A stretch of DNA of 32,805 nucleotides from Bacteroides sp. (lineage in GTDB: Bacteria > Bacteroidota > Bacteroidia > Bacteroidales > Marinifilaceae), in the NCBI GenBank assembly GCA_021771575.1, contig JAETOX010000022.1:1-32805 (forward strand), read 5' to 3'. Shown one piece after another: positions 1-8,869 of the stretch. Position 1 is the first letter of the stretch. Each line of letters opens with the position of its first letter. The translations under genes were made by a program, and so were the position numbers. The notes beneath the pieces were generated by a model. That model was not told where the DNA came from and did not search any database. It saw only the letters and a program-made list of their open reading frames with translations.

Positions 1-2918
1 GCATCCAGTTTTGGTGAAGCGCAACCGATCACCTGTCCGGTATAGGCAATTTGCTGTCCATACACAGCCGAAAAACCCTTATAGTCCTGACGGTCGATCA
101 GCATATCCAAATTAGTACCGTTTTTCCCTAACATCGGGAGGCGACGAGTGATGAAAGCCTGATGGCGTACCGGATACAAACCGGCATCGATACCCATGCT
201 ATCGCATAATTTTCCGGCACCGCTACCCAAAGCATTCACAAAATGCTCAGTCCGGTATTCGATATATTTCTGATCATGTGTCTGCACCAACACACTGGTA
301 TATTTCCCCTCACGACAGGCTTCGATTACCCGACAATCTTCCATAACCGTACCACCGGCAACAATGCCCAAATTCCGAACCAAATCGACAACTTTACCCG
401 GTGTAGCCTGCCAGCAATCCTCTGTAGCCAAAGCCGATATATACTTCTTCGGATTCGGATTGAAATAAGGCGAAATCTCTTCCCTGAATCGTTTTGGAGC
501 GATCATTTCTGCTTTCGACCAGGCTTTACTGGCTTCCAGAGCCTTATACGTATCTTCGTCATGAGCAAAACTAATGTAACGGATCGTTTTATAATCGATA
601 TTAGACAGATTTTGTAATTCTTTAAAAATATCATGATTCCGAGTTGCGATTTCTGCTAATTCCGGTATGGAGAAAGCGGTACGCCCCCCACCGATATTCC
701 GCCAGGAAGAACCCCGCTCTGCATTCACTAGCACAGGATTCATGCCAGCCTCCGCCATATAGCGGAATAAAGCACTTCCAGCTATTCCCCCCCCTGCAAT
801 CAAAGCCCCCACATCGACACGCTTAAAGATATCCCGATTAGCCACTAAATATGTATCTCCTTTTTTTGCCGGAGCAATTTCCCCCAGCGTCAGCTGATTG
901 GAAAGTGGTGCCCTCGGAGTAGCCTCTCCTACCAGTTCGATTCCCCGGCTCCGGAGTGCACTACGCAACCGTGGTATACAACGTTTTCCCCGACAAGGCC
1001 CCATACCCAAATGAGTGTTATGTTTCACTTCATCGACCGAAATAAATGTTCGGTCACCGACCACACGCAAAACTTCTTCTAACTCGACATCGTCACAATG
1101 GCAGATATAGGTTGGTCCCTCGACATCTTTCAGCAAAGGTTTCGGCTGTAAAGGCACCGGATAATTTTCTTTTACCATGAAGCCCCTCACCCGTGTCAGA
1201 GCGTCCCCCTGCAAAGTAAGCGACTTTACCCGGGCGACATTGGTCTTATTCGGCTTATGTAAGATCTTCTCGATCTTTCCTTCTCCGAGGATTTCCCCGT
1301 TATTATTGACCAAATAGACTTCTGCCCCTTCCTGCGCTTCATATTCAATAGGCAGGAACAGGTTGTCCTTGCGTAAATCATATCCGAAAATGGCCAGCCC
1401 CGGACATTGATACACACATTCCATACATCCGATACATTTATCATAATCCACTACCGGTACGGTAGAAGTGGAACTCTTGGTAATTGCACCATGAGGACAG
1501 GCAAACGAGCAGGGATTACAAGCAAATCCATACAAACAATCGGCTTGTACAAATCCCCGGGCCAAGCGTCGTTTTTCATCCGGAAGCCGTGGTTCTTCCA
1601 ATATTTTCACCGGATGTTGCTGAGAATCAATATATTCTTTGGATAACAACAGGTAATCGTCATAATTCAGACGAATACCAAGCTCTATCATGATTTGCAT
1701 AGCTGTATGTTTTCCTTTGAGCACAGCACTGGTTCCCTCTCCGATACGGATGGCATCACCAGCAGCAAAACACCGGCTACCAAATACCTCTTTCCCTTTC
1801 AGTAACAATTGATTATCCGGAATAAGACCTGTACAAATATTGATAACATCTATGCCCTCGATCACTTTCTCTGTACCTGGTACCGGACGGAAATTCTCAC
1901 ACTGAGCAATCACAGCTCCAATAATACCATTCTTTGCCTTATTCGGAATCGCTTTTAATAAGGTATGGGAAGTAAGAATGGGTATTGCCAATCGACGAAC
2001 CCGGTTGGCCTGCACCGGAAAACCTCCTTCCCGAGGCATAGCCTCCACAATCGCCTTTACATGCGCTCCTGCCTGCATCAACTGATAAGAAGTCAGATAG
2101 CCAATGTTTCCGGCCCCTACTGTAAGCACATTTTTGCCCAGCAAGGTCAACTCACTATTCATCATTTTCTGCACCACAGCCGCCGTATATACTCCCGGTA
2201 GGTCATCATTTTCAAAAGCAGGCATAAAAGGTACGGCCCCCGTCGCTACTACTAAATAATCCGCATCAACAAAGAATATTTCTTCTGTCTGAATATTTTT
2301 CACTGCGACACGCTTTCCTTCGAGTAAATCCCACACCGTAGAATTCAAGTAAATCCCATCCTTATTTTCTCCGGCTAAATTCTTAGCGATATCAATTCCC
2401 CGCATTCCTCCGAAACGTTTCTCTTTCTCAAAAAAGAAAAACTGATGCGTTTGCATAGTAAACTGTCCACCGGTTTTATCGTTATTATCAATAACGATAT
2501 TGTCTACTCCATATTTATTGAATTCCTCTCTTACAGCCAAACCTGCCGGTCCCGCACCGATAATGACAACTGTAGTCCGAAGCACTTTTTTCTTTTCTAC
2601 TGCTGGTTGTTTCACTTTTTTAGCCATAAAATCCTCCGTAATTTCCCGCACCTCTTTCACACCATCGACCTTTGTGATACAAATCCGGCGTATTTTTCCA
2701 TCCACCAACATTTCACAAGCTCCACATTTGCCGATTCCACATTCTAAAGAACGCTGACGTCCTTCCAGACTATGACTATGCACCGGAAAACCGGCCTGAT
2801 GCAAAGCCGCAGCAATAGTATATCCTTTTTCTCCCTCAATCTCCTGCCCGTTATATTTAAAAATAACCTTTTCTCTCTCCGGTACTTCCAATACCGGATG
2901 TTTTTTGACTTTTGACAT
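1..2918 (-). CDS. Multi-domain Fe-S flavoprotein oxidoreductase (HcnABC-like single-chain fusion), 3' end cut by window edge
   Basis: The reading frame is open from the ATG at 2918 to the left edge (972 codons seen, C-terminus missing). Domains in order: a [2Fe-2S] domain with Cys60, 65, 68 and 80; an FAD/NAD(P) disulfide-oxidoreductase-like domain with GAGPAG at 121-126 and a second Rossmann motif GAGNIG at 268-273; a ferredoxin-like insert with Cys461/467/470/474 and a classical CxxCxxCxxxCP at 495-506; a BFD-type [2Fe-2S] domain with CHC at 606-608 and Cys642/647; then a DAO-type FAD domain with GGGIAG at 709-714. The set and order correspond to HcnA + HcnB + HcnC, or the alpha and beta chains of opine, sarcosine and proline dehydrogenases, here in one chain. 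Known relatives oxidise glycine or secondary amines and pass electrons onward; the substrate here cannot be read from sequence. About 100 residues of the last domain are probably outside the window. No neighbour suggests the substrate. Confidence 0.9.
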   Translation of the reverse strand, partial: MSKVKKHPVLEVPEREKVIFKYNGQEIEGEKGYTIAAALHQAGFPVHSHSLEGRQRSLECGIGKCGACEMLVDGKIRRICITKVDGVKEVREITEDFMAKKVKQPAVEKKKVLRTTVVIIGAGPAGLAVREEFNKYGVDNIVIDNNDKTGGQFTMQTHQFFFFEKEKRFGGMRGIDIAKNLAGENKDGIYLNSTVWDLLEGKRVAVKNIQTEEIFFVDADYLVVATGAVPFMPAFENDDLPGVYTAAVVQKMMNSELTLLGKNVLTVGAGNIGYLTSYQLMQAGAHVKAIVEAMPREGGFPVQANRVRRLAIPILTSHTLLKAIPNKAKNGIIGAVIAQCENFRPVPGTEKVIEGIDVINICTGLIPDNQLLLKGKEVFGSRCFAAGDAIRIGEGTSAVLKGKHTAMQIMIELGIRLNYDDYLLLSKEYIDSQQHPVKILEEPRLPDEKRRLARGFVQADCLYGFACNPCSFACPHGAITKSSTSTVPVVDYDKCIGCMECVYQCPGLAIFGYDLRKDNLFLPIEYEAQEGAEVYLVNNNGEILGEGKIEKILHKPNKTNVARVKSLTLQGDALTRVRGFMVKENYPVPLQPKPLLKDVEGPTYICHCDDVELEEVLRVVGDRTFISVDEVKHNTHLGMGPCRGKRCIPRLRSALRSRGIELVGEATPRAPLSNQLTLGEIAPAKKGDTYLVANRDIFKRVDVGALIAGGGIAGSALFRYMAEAGMNPVLVNAERGSSWRNIGGGRTAFSIPELAEIATRNHDIFKELQNLSNIDYKTIRYISFAHDEDTYKALEASKAWSKAEMIAPKRFREEISPYFNPNPKKYISALATEDCWQATPGKVVDLVRNLGIVAGGTVMEDCRVIEACREGKYTSVLVQTHDQKYIEYRTEHFVNALGSGAGKLCDSMGIDAGLYPVRHQAFITRRLPMLGKNGTNLDMLIDRQDYKGFSAVYGQQIAYTGQVIGCASPKLD

Positions 2919-2998
2919 AGTAACTGGTTTTAGATTAATAGTTACGGGCAATTTAGAGGAAAAAAATAAAAAAAAAGCTGACTTTCGTCAACTTTCCC

Positions 2999-3006
2999 CA
3001 AATATA
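2999..3006 (-). promoter_or_regulatory. Bacteroidetes -7 element (TATATTTG) upstream of the flavoprotein gene
   Basis: On the minus strand this is an exact match to TAnnTTTG, about 80 bases before the ATG at 2918, in an A/T-rich gap behind the preceding gene. No convincing -33 TTTG was seen. It implies a leader of about 70 bases. Confidence 0.4.
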
Positions 3007-3022
3007 AAAGTGTTTTAGAACA

Positions 3023-3391
3023 TTATCCCCCAAGAGACACAGTCGTTTCCATTTTTTGAAACTCGAAATATCCTTCCACCCCTTGTTCATCGACACTCAC
3101 CCCTTTTATAGTCGTATCGTCCACCAACATCCCGAACCAACTGTCTAATTCGTATGTGATCGAAAATTCCGAATGAATAATATCGAATTCCGTTGCCTCC
3201 AGTTTCACTTTCCGGCCTTCGAGAGTACCAGTCAGAAATTCCTGTATCATATAAGAAGTTTCTTTTTCTACCTTATCTGTAAAAACAATTCTCCCGGATA
3301 AAAGCTGATCTCTTTGGGTCAGGTACAATTCCCCTTCCGCTACTCCATATCCATAATTTTCGGTATATTTCCACTTTCCTGTTAAATTCAT
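3023..3391 (-). CDS. Small lipocalin-like hypothetical protein (122 aa)
   Basis: I do not recognise a named family with certainty. The protein opens with MNLTGKWKY, a GxW motif typical of lipocalin/calycin barrels, and alternates polar and apolar residues throughout, as expected for a small all-beta barrel. There is no signal peptide, lipobox or membrane segment, so it should be cytoplasmic. It starts 22 bases after the mazG stop on the same strand, so it is probably co-transcribed with mazG. Length and pattern fit small Bacteroidetes proteins annotated only as hypothetical. Function is unknown. Confidence 0.75.
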   Translation of the reverse strand: MNLTGKWKYTENYGYGVAEGELYLTQRDQLLSGRIVFTDKVEKETSYMIQEFLTGTLEGRKVKLEATEFDIIHSEFSITYELDSWFGMLVDDTTIKGVSVDEQGVEGYFEFQKMETTVSLGG

Positions 3392-3413
3392 CCTTCTGAT
3401 TCAGATTGATAGT

Positions 3414-4238
3414 TTACACTTCTTCTTGTTTTGCTTGTTGCCAAAGCTCTTCCATTTCTCCCAAGCTCATTTCTTTTAATGTCTTTCCAGATTCTTTTGT
3501 CTTCTCTTCAATATACCCGAAACGCCGGATAAATTTCCGGTTCGTTTTTTCAAGTGCATTTTCAGGATTAATCCCATATAGTCGGGCTGCATTGACCACT
3601 GCAAATAACAAATCCCCGAATTCTTCCTCCATTTTCACAGAATCGGCTTTTTCCACTTCTGTTTCGAATTCAGCAAGCTCTTCTTTTACTTTAGCCCAAA
3701 CTTCTTCTCGGCGTTCCCAATCAAACCCGGCCCCCCGGGCCTTATCCTGAATCCGGTAAGCTTTTACCAAAGCTGGTAACGATACAGGCACTCCTTCCAG
3801 CACCCTATGTTTACGTCCCTTTTCTTTCAGCTTTAATTGCTCCCAATTTTGCAGCACTTCCTCAGCATTTTCAACCTTCGTTTCACCATAAATATGGGGA
3901 TGCCGATATTTCAATTTATCACAGATTCCCTGTAAGACACCAGTTATATCAAACGCTTTCTGCTCGCTGCCGATCCGGGCATAAAAGACAATATGCATCA
4001 GAATATCTCCTAATTCTTTTTTCACTTCCTCCATATCTTTATCAAGAATGGCATCTCCCAGCTCATACACCTCCTCGATAGACAAAGCCCGTAATGATTC
4101 CATCGTCTGCTTACGGTCCCAAGGACATCCCGTGCGTAAAGTAGCTATCACCTCCAACAATTCTGCGAAAGCTTCCTTTTCTTTTTCCCAGTCGTTCATA
4201 CGTTTATCATTTTTCAGATTCCCGATTTTAATTTGCAT
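3414..4238 (-). CDS. mazG: Nucleoside triphosphate pyrophosphohydrolase MazG
   Basis: MazG hydrolyses (d)NTPs to monophosphate and pyrophosphate, clearing non-canonical nucleotides in the cytoplasm. The two-domain form is seen. The first MazG fold has CPWD at 38-41, acidic Glu55/56/59 and the ELGDIL segment at 75-80 that contributes the Mg-binding residues. The second fold has EEFGDLLF at 205-212. At 274 residues it matches the full-length MazG family (about 260-275). The first ATG at 4238 is taken; a second Met at residue 14 (4199, MNDWEKEKE) aligns better with typical MazG starts and may be the true one. It is divergent from phoH and followed after 22 bases by a small lipocalin-like gene. 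It is not next to a mazEF-type toxin, so a housekeeping role is most likely. Confidence 0.93.
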   Translation of the reverse strand: MQIKIGNLKNDKRMNDWEKEKEAFAELLEVIATLRTGCPWDRKQTMESLRALSIEEVYELGDAILDKDMEEVKKELGDILMHIVFYARIGSEQKAFDITGVLQGICDKLKYRHPHIYGETKVENAEEVLQNWEQLKLKEKGRKHRVLEGVPVSLPALVKAYRIQDKARGAGFDWERREEVWAKVKEELAEFETEVEKADSVKMEEEFGDLLFAVVNAARLYGINPENALEKTNRKFIRRFGYIEEKTKESGKTLKEMSLGEMEELWQQAKQEEV

Positions 4239-4280
4239 AATTACATCCGGGATTCATCGTTTTTTCGTAATTTGCACCTG

Positions 4281-4288
4281 CAAAAATA
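4281..4288 (-). promoter_or_regulatory. Bacteroidetes -7 element (TATTTTTG) for mazG
   Basis: An exact TAnnTTTG match on the minus strand, about 43 bases before the mazG ATG, in the short divergent gap between mazG and phoH. A -33 box was not identified. Confidence 0.4.
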
Positions 4289-4308
4289 AGGTATTTATTT
4301 GAAGTTTC

Positions 4309-5292
4309 ATGATTGAAAAAAGAATTAGTATAGGAAATATAGACCCCATTGATTTTTATGGAGTTAACAATTCAAAATTCAACCTGTTAAAAGAATATTT
4401 TCCCAAACTTAAAATTACAGCCCGGGGAGATGAAATTATCATCCAGGGAGAAATCAATGATATTGAAATCTTAAACCATAAAGTTACAGCTTTATTAGAA
4501 CACTATCATCGTTATAATATGCTGACAATTGCCAACCTGAAGCGTATTATACTCGAAGATAACATAGTAGAGAATCCTGAAGATGCAGAATCCGTCATTT
4601 TGTTTGGTAATGCGGGAAAAGCCATCCGGGCACGTACTCCTAACCAAAGAAAGCTGGTAGAGCTGGCCCGCAACAACGATCTGTTATTCGCTACGGGTCC
4701 TGCGGGGTCCGGTAAGACTTATACGGCCATCGCCCTTGCAGTCAAGGCCCTGAGGAACCGCGAAGTAAAAAAGATCGTCCTAAGCCGACCAGCAGTGGAA
4801 GCTGGGGAAAGCCTGGGTTTCTTGCCAGGAGATATGAAAGAAAAAGTAGACCCTTATCTACAACCTCTTTACGATGCCTTGTCCGACATGATCCCTCCAA
4901 AAAAACTAGAAGAATACCTGGCCTCGGAAGTGATCCAGATCGCTCCGCTGGCTTACATGCGGGGAAGGACACTTAACGATTCTTTCGTCATCCTGGACGA
5001 AGCACAGAACACCACCCGTAATCAGCTGAAAATGTTTCTGACACGAATGGGAGTAAGTGCCAAATTCGTGATCACGGGCGATATGAGTCAGATCGATTTG
5101 CCTCGTCGTAGCGAATCGGGTTTAGTGCATGCGATCGATATACTCAAAGACATTAAAGGCATTGCAGTTGTCGAATTCAACTCCGAAGATATTGTTCGCC
5201 ATCGTCTGGTTAAGGAAATCGTAAAAGCATACAGTACGGAAGATCGAAAAGACAGAAAGACAGCAGAAACAAGAGAAAAGATTGAACATTAA
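4309..5292 (+). CDS. PhoH family ATPase (PhoH/YbeZ type)
   Basis: A cytoplasmic P-loop ATPase of the PhoH/YbeZ family, linked in other bacteria to RNA metabolism and ribosome maturation. The Walker A motif GPAGSGKT lies at 130-137 and Walker B VILDEAQ at 227-233. The N-terminal ~100 residues form the KH-like region usual for this subfamily. At 327 residues it has the normal length. The last ~20 residues are rich in Lys, Arg and Glu. purC follows after only 11 bases, so the two should share a transcript. No ybeY is visible next to it, unlike in enterobacteria. Confidence 0.93.
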   Translation: MIEKRISIGNIDPIDFYGVNNSKFNLLKEYFPKLKITARGDEIIIQGEINDIEILNHKVTALLEHYHRYNMLTIANLKRIILEDNIVENPEDAESVILFGNAGKAIRARTPNQRKLVELARNNDLLFATGPAGSGKTYTAIALAVKALRNREVKKIVLSRPAVEAGESLGFLPGDMKEKVDPYLQPLYDALSDMIPPKKLEEYLASEVIQIAPLAYMRGRTLNDSFVILDEAQNTTRNQLKMFLTRMGVSAKFVITGDMSQIDLPRRSESGLVHAIDILKDIKGIAVVEFNSEDIVRHRLVKEIVKAYSTEDRKDRKTAETREKIEH

Positions 5293-5303
5293 AATATAAA
5301 ATT

Positions 5304-6248
5304 ATGGATGCTATTGTAAAAACAGATTTCTGTTTCCCGGGACAAAAAAGTGTGTACAAAGGGAAAGTACGCGATGTTTATAATATCGATGATGAATACT
5401 TGGTGATGTTGGTTTCCGACCGGATTTCCGCTTTTGATGTGGTATTGCCGAAAGGAATTCCTTACAAAGGCCAGGTGTTGAATCAAATCGCTTCCAAATT
5501 TCTGGATGCAACTGCTGATATTGTTCCCAACTGGAAAATAGCGACTCCCGACCCGATGGTCACGGTAGGACATAAATGTGAGCCGTTTAAAGTGGAAATG
5601 GTGATCCGTGGATACCTCACTGGTAGTTCCTGGCGAGCTTATAAATCAGGCGAACGGACACTTTGCGGCCTGCCGTTACCCGAAGGCATGAAGGAAAATC
5701 AGAAATTCCCCTCCCCCATTATTACTCCGACAACCAAGGCTGACGAAGGCCATGACGAAAATATTTCCAAAGAAGAGATTATCGCTCAAGGATTGGTAAG
5801 CCGCGAAGATTATGAAGAATTGGAAAAATACACTTATGCGTTATTTCAAAGAGGAACGGAAATGGCCGCAGAAAAAGGATTGATCCTGGTAGATACGAAA
5901 TATGAGTTCGGCAAGAAAGACGGAAAAATCTACCTGATCGATGAAATCCATACGCCCGATTCTTCGCGCTATTTCTATGCCGACGGTTATGAAGAACGGT
6001 TTGCCAAAGGGGAGAAACAAAAGCAATTATCCAAAGAATTTGTCCGCGAATGGCTGATGGATAACGGTTTTCAAGGACAGGCCGGCCAACAGGTACCAGA
6101 CATGACCCCTGAAGTAGTTGCTGGTATTACCGATCGTTATATCGAACTTTACGAACATATTACAGGTCAAAAATTTGAGAAAGCGGATAATACAAATGTA
6201 CTAAAACGTATTGAAGAGCATGTAAGCGCTTTCCTGAAAACATTATAA
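5304..6248 (+). CDS. purC: Phosphoribosylaminoimidazole-succinocarboxamide synthase
   Basis: PurC ligates L-aspartate to CAIR with ATP to give SAICAR, a step of de novo purine synthesis in the cytosol. The substrate-binding strand GKVRDVY (20-26), the signature SDRISAFD (38-45) and [13 protein letters not shown] (98-110) are all intact. The protein is 314 residues, the long form found in Bacteroidetes and resembling yeast Ade1, rather than the ~237-residue E. coli form. The ATG at 5304 lies 11 bases after the phoH stop, indicating one operon. A strong terminator hairpin follows the stop codon. Confidence 0.97.
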   Translation: MDAIVKTDFCFPGQKSVYKGKVRDVYNIDDEYLVMLVSDRISAFDVVLPKGIPYKGQVLNQIASKFLDATADIVPNWKIATPDPMVTVGHKCEPFKVEMVIRGYLTGSSWRAYKSGERTLCGLPLPEGMKENQKFPSPIITPTTKADEGHDENISKEEIIAQGLVSREDYEELEKYTYALFQRGTEMAAEKGLILVDTKYEFGKKDGKIYLIDEIHTPDSSRYFYADGYEERFAKGEKQKQLSKEFVREWLMDNGFQGQAGQQVPDMTPEVVAGITDRYIELYEHITGQKFEKADNTNVLKRIEEHVSAFLKTL

Positions 6249-6261
6249 CTATTACCAAAAT

Positions 6262-6309
6262 ACAAATATGCAAATTCGGCCTTATTCAACGCCCAATTTG
6301 CATATTTGT
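6262..6309. terminator. Bidirectional terminator between convergent purC and cdaA
   Basis: A perfect 15-bp inverted repeat: left arm 6262-6276, right arm 6295-6309, with an 18-base loop. It sits 13 bases after the purC stop and 10 bases beyond the cdaA stop on the other strand. The outer part of the stem is A/T rich, so it supplies T-rich flanks in either direction. Confidence 0.75.
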
Positions 6310-6319
6310 TTATTCCTAA

Positions 6320-7105
6320 TTATTTCACTACGAATCCGGAAAAATCGTTACTCAGGAATTTCTTCAATTCATCAGGACTCACCCTCACTTTATAGCTTCC
6401 ATCCTTAAAGAAAGTAATATTTCCAGTTTCCTCGCTCACTACCACAATATAAGCATCACTGACAGAACTCAATCCGAGGGCAGCTCTATGACGCAATCCC
6501 ATGCTACCGGGAATGTCCAGACGATCGGAAACCGGCAGGATACATCGGGCAGCCAAAATTCTGTTTTCATTGATAATCACGGCTCCGTCGTGCAACGGGG
6601 TATTTTTAAAGAATATATTTTCGATCAGTTCGTCTGTAACTTTTGCTTTTATCAAAACACCTGTTTGAGCATAATTATATAATTCCGTATTTTGTTGAAA
6701 AACAATCAAAGCCCCGGTTTTCGAAGCAGAGAAATTCACACAGGCTTCGACAATGGCATCCGAAACATCTTCTTTGATTACCGGTTTGGCAAACAACTTC
6801 TCCAGATTAAAGATATTCTGCAAATTGTATTTACTACCTACCAACAAAAGGAAACGCCTGACCTCCTGCTGAAAAACAATCAGCAAGGCAATCACTCCCA
6901 TGCCGATAAATTGCCCTAAAATCGAAGAAATCAGCTCCATATTAAAAGCCCGTACCAATAGCCAGGCAACATAGAAAGTAAAAATCCCGGCAAAAATATT
7001 GATAGCCGCTGTTCCTTTTACCAAACGATAAACCTGATAAAATATGAAAGCAACAATCAGAATATCGAAAATATCGAAAAAACCAAGTTTTATAAATAAT
7101 AACAT
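6320..7105 (-). CDS. cdaA: Membrane diadenylate cyclase CdaA (DacA)
   Basis: This enzyme makes cyclic di-AMP from two ATP molecules. Three N-terminal membrane helices (about residues 10-28, 35-52 and 60-80) anchor it in the inner membrane. The DisA_N catalytic domain follows, with the DGA motif at 173-175 and RHR at 205-207, both complete. Length (261 aa) is that of CdaA rather than DisA. The usual activating partner CdaR and GlmM, which flank cdaA in Firmicutes, are absent here. The gene is convergent with purC and divergent from the LolA-like gene. Confidence 0.93.
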   Translation of the reverse strand: MLLFIKLGFFDIFDILIVAFIFYQVYRLVKGTAAINIFAGIFTFYVAWLLVRAFNMELISSILGQFIGMGVIALLIVFQQEVRRFLLLVGSKYNLQNIFNLEKLFAKPVIKEDVSDAIVEACVNFSASKTGALIVFQQNTELYNYAQTGVLIKAKVTDELIENIFFKNTPLHDGAVIINENRILAARCILPVSDRLDIPGSMGLRHRAALGLSSVSDAYIVVVSEETGNITFFKDGSYKVRVSPDELKKFLSNDFSGFVVK

Positions 7106-7130
7106 AGATTCTTATACTTATTTCACTCCA

Positions 7131-7138
7131 CAAATCTA
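7131..7138 (-). promoter_or_regulatory. Bacteroidetes -7 element (TAGATTTG) for cdaA
   Basis: An exact TAnnTTTG match on the minus strand, 26 bases before the cdaA ATG, predicting a very short leader. No clear -33 element is visible. Confidence 0.45.
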
Positions 7139-7169
7139 AATAAAATTTCAGAATATACGCTACATTCCG

Positions 7170-7177
7170 TATCTTTG
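7170..7177 (+). promoter_or_regulatory. Bacteroidetes -7 element (TATCTTTG) for the LolA-like gene
   Basis: An exact TAnnTTTG match followed by C, 48 bases before the preferred ATG at 7226. It lies back to back with the cdaA promoter candidate in the divergent gap. Confidence 0.5.
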
Positions 7178-7225
7178 CAGTAATGAATCGGCAAAATAAT
7201 GCCAGAACACTTTAAATTATTTGTT

Positions 7226-7858
7226 ATGCGATATTTTAAAACTTTCCTGTTTACCCTGTTGGCCTGCTCGGTTTTTGCACAAAATACTCCTAAAGCAAAA
7301 GAGATATTGGATAAAGCAGCCGCAAAATTCAAAGCTTATCCGGCTGCAGAAATCAATTTTACACTTACTATGGAAAATCCGGATGAAGGCATCAATGAAA
7401 CTCATCAGGGTAAAGCCTGGATGAAAGGGAATCTGTATAAACTGAACTTAATGGATGTCGAAAATTATTATGACGGCAAAAATATTTATACTTACATGCC
7501 AGAAGTAGAGGAGGTAAACATCAAAAATCCAAATGAGGAAGAGGAAGAATTATTGAATCCTACTACCCTATTCGATATTCACAATCAAGGATTTGAACAG
7601 AAATTAGTTAATATATCAGGGAACATAGCTTATATAGAATTGTTTCCGACCAATACAGACCGGAATTTTACCAAAATCGGTATATGGGTTAATCCGGCTA
7701 CTTCTTCTATCCAGAAAGTTACTTCTTTCGGCAAAGATGGGAATAACGTAACCATTATGTTAAAAAATATCAAACAATTATCTCCTGCACCTGCCGACAC
7801 TTTCTTCAAATTTGATACCACAAAACATCCGAATGTGGAAGTAATTGATTTAAGGTAA
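7226..7858 (+). CDS. LolA-like outer-membrane lipoprotein carrier protein
   Basis: A periplasmic chaperone of the LolA fold, expected to carry lipoproteins from the inner to the outer membrane. The ATG at 7226 is preferred over an in-frame ATG at 7199, because it gives a clean signal peptide MRYFKTFLFTLLACSVFA with cleavage before Gln. The mature part starts with AKEILDKAAAKFKAY, then the GxAWMKGNLYKL and YYDGKNIYTYMP strands typical of Bacteroidetes LolA proteins. Its 210 residues are the usual size. An acidic stretch of five Glu residues lies near the middle. It is a single-gene unit with its own promoter and no obvious terminator. Confidence 0.85.
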   Translation: MRYFKTFLFTLLACSVFAQNTPKAKEILDKAAAKFKAYPAAEINFTLTMENPDEGINETHQGKAWMKGNLYKLNLMDVENYYDGKNIYTYMPEVEEVNIKNPNEEEEELLNPTTLFDIHNQGFEQKLVNISGNIAYIELFPTNTDRNFTKIGIWVNPATSSIQKVTSFGKDGNNVTIMLKNIKQLSPAPADTFFKFDTTKHPNVEVIDLR

Positions 7859-7965
7859 ACCTCATTGGGCTCTTTTTTATCAGTACCAAGAATGTCCATT
7901 ACGGATTGGGCATTGGGAAAACTGAAGGCACACAGGAAGAGTATAAAACAATAAAAACCACACGT

Positions 7966-8574
7966 ATGAACAACGAAATTCTGTACATCCTTTTACCGGA
8001 TTATGCCGCGCATGAGGCAGTGTATCTTTCGCAGGCAATCGCTTCGGATGAATTTGCTTTGAAAGAAAATCCGAAGTATATAAATAAGGTAGTAGCCCCC
8101 ACCATGGAGCCAGTTAAGTCTATTGGTGGTTTCCGTACTTTGCCCGATTATTCTTTTGACACGATGCCAGACGATTATGCAGCATTGATACTGATCGGTG
8201 GTTTCGGGTGGAGTACTCCTGTTGCAGAACAGGTTGTGCCGATTGTTAGACACGCCATTGAGAAAGGCAAGATTGTCGGAGCTATCTGCAATGCCGCCTC
8301 GTTCATGGCAAAGCATGGTTTTCTCAATAATATCAGGCATACAGGCAATGGCTTGGAACAACTAAAACACTGGGGTGGTGAAGTTTACACCCATTCGGAC
8401 GGCTATGTCCACATCCAGGCGGTCGCTGACAACAACATTGTAACTGCCAACGGTTCTGCGACACTTGAATTTGCCAAAGAGCTACTTTTGTTGCTTAAAA
8501 ACGACACGCCGGAGCGCATCGAAATGTATTATCAGTTCAACAAACAGGGATTCTGCAACTTATTCTCCAATTGA
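7966..8574 (+). CDS. DJ-1/PfpI family (type 1 glutamine amidotransferase-like) protein
   Basis: The fold and motifs fit the DJ-1/PfpI superfamily. The nucleophile elbow is AICNA with Cys108, the conserved acidic residue is Glu17 in the first helix, and HTGNG (125-129) follows as in YdeA/YoaZ-like members. Members act as glyoxalases, deglycases, chaperones or stress proteins; which applies here cannot be told. The ATG at 7966 (MNNEILYILLP) is chosen because the in-frame TTG at 7906 only adds a low-complexity tail. It is the first of five tightly spaced genes. No TAnnTTTG element is seen in the 107 bases after the LolA-like gene, so read-through or an unrecognised promoter must serve it. Confidence 0.88.
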   Translation: MNNEILYILLPDYAAHEAVYLSQAIASDEFALKENPKYINKVVAPTMEPVKSIGGFRTLPDYSFDTMPDDYAALILIGGFGWSTPVAEQVVPIVRHAIEKGKIVGAICNAASFMAKHGFLNNIRHTGNGLEQLKHWGGEVYTHSDGYVHIQAVADNNIVTANGSATLEFAKELLLLLKNDTPERIEMYYQFNKQGFCNLFSN

Positions 8575-8578
8575 AGCT

Positions 8579-8869
8579 ATGTTTATCGCAATTCTTACAT
8601 ACAAAAAAACATTGAGCGAAGTCGATAAGCATCTTGCCGCGCATCGTGAATATCTTGCTACACATTATACTGCCGGAGATTTCATCGCTTCCGGCCCACA
8701 AACGCCACGTATCGGCGGCGTGATAATGATGAAATCCGACAGTCGCGAAACAATAATGTCAATCCTTGCCCAAGACCCGTTCCACATTAACGACATTGCC
8801 GATTATCAGGTAGTGGAGTTCACTCCGACAATGTTCAGAAACGAAGATTTAAAATCGTTTTTAACATGA
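8579..8869 (+). CDS. YciI family protein
   Basis: A 96-residue protein with the YCII fold. It has the pattern H-L-x-x-H-R-x-Y-L near residue 22, followed by GDFIASGP around 33-40, which holds the conserved His/Asp pair and the SGP turn. YciI-like proteins are small cytoplasmic enzymes or ring-cleavage accessory proteins of mostly unknown substrate. The ATG at 8579 lies 4 bases after the preceding stop; an upstream in-frame start would overlap the DJ-1 gene by over 100 bases and is rejected. The stop overlaps the next start as ATGA, pointing to translational coupling. Confidence 0.85.
   Translation: MFIAILTYKKTLSEVDKHLAAHREYLATHYTAGDFIASGPQTPRIGGVIMMKSDSRETIMSILAQDPFHINDIADYQVVEFTPTMFRNEDLKSFLT

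Noticed and set aside
3414-4238. MazG as part of a toxin-antitoxin or phage-defence unit
   Set aside because: It is the full two-domain housekeeping form between phoH and a small barrel protein; no toxin gene lies beside it.
4261-4308. A plus-strand -7 promoter for phoH (near TAATTTGC)
   Set aside because: It fits TAnnTTTG only with a one-base-short spacer, so I do not list it as a feature.
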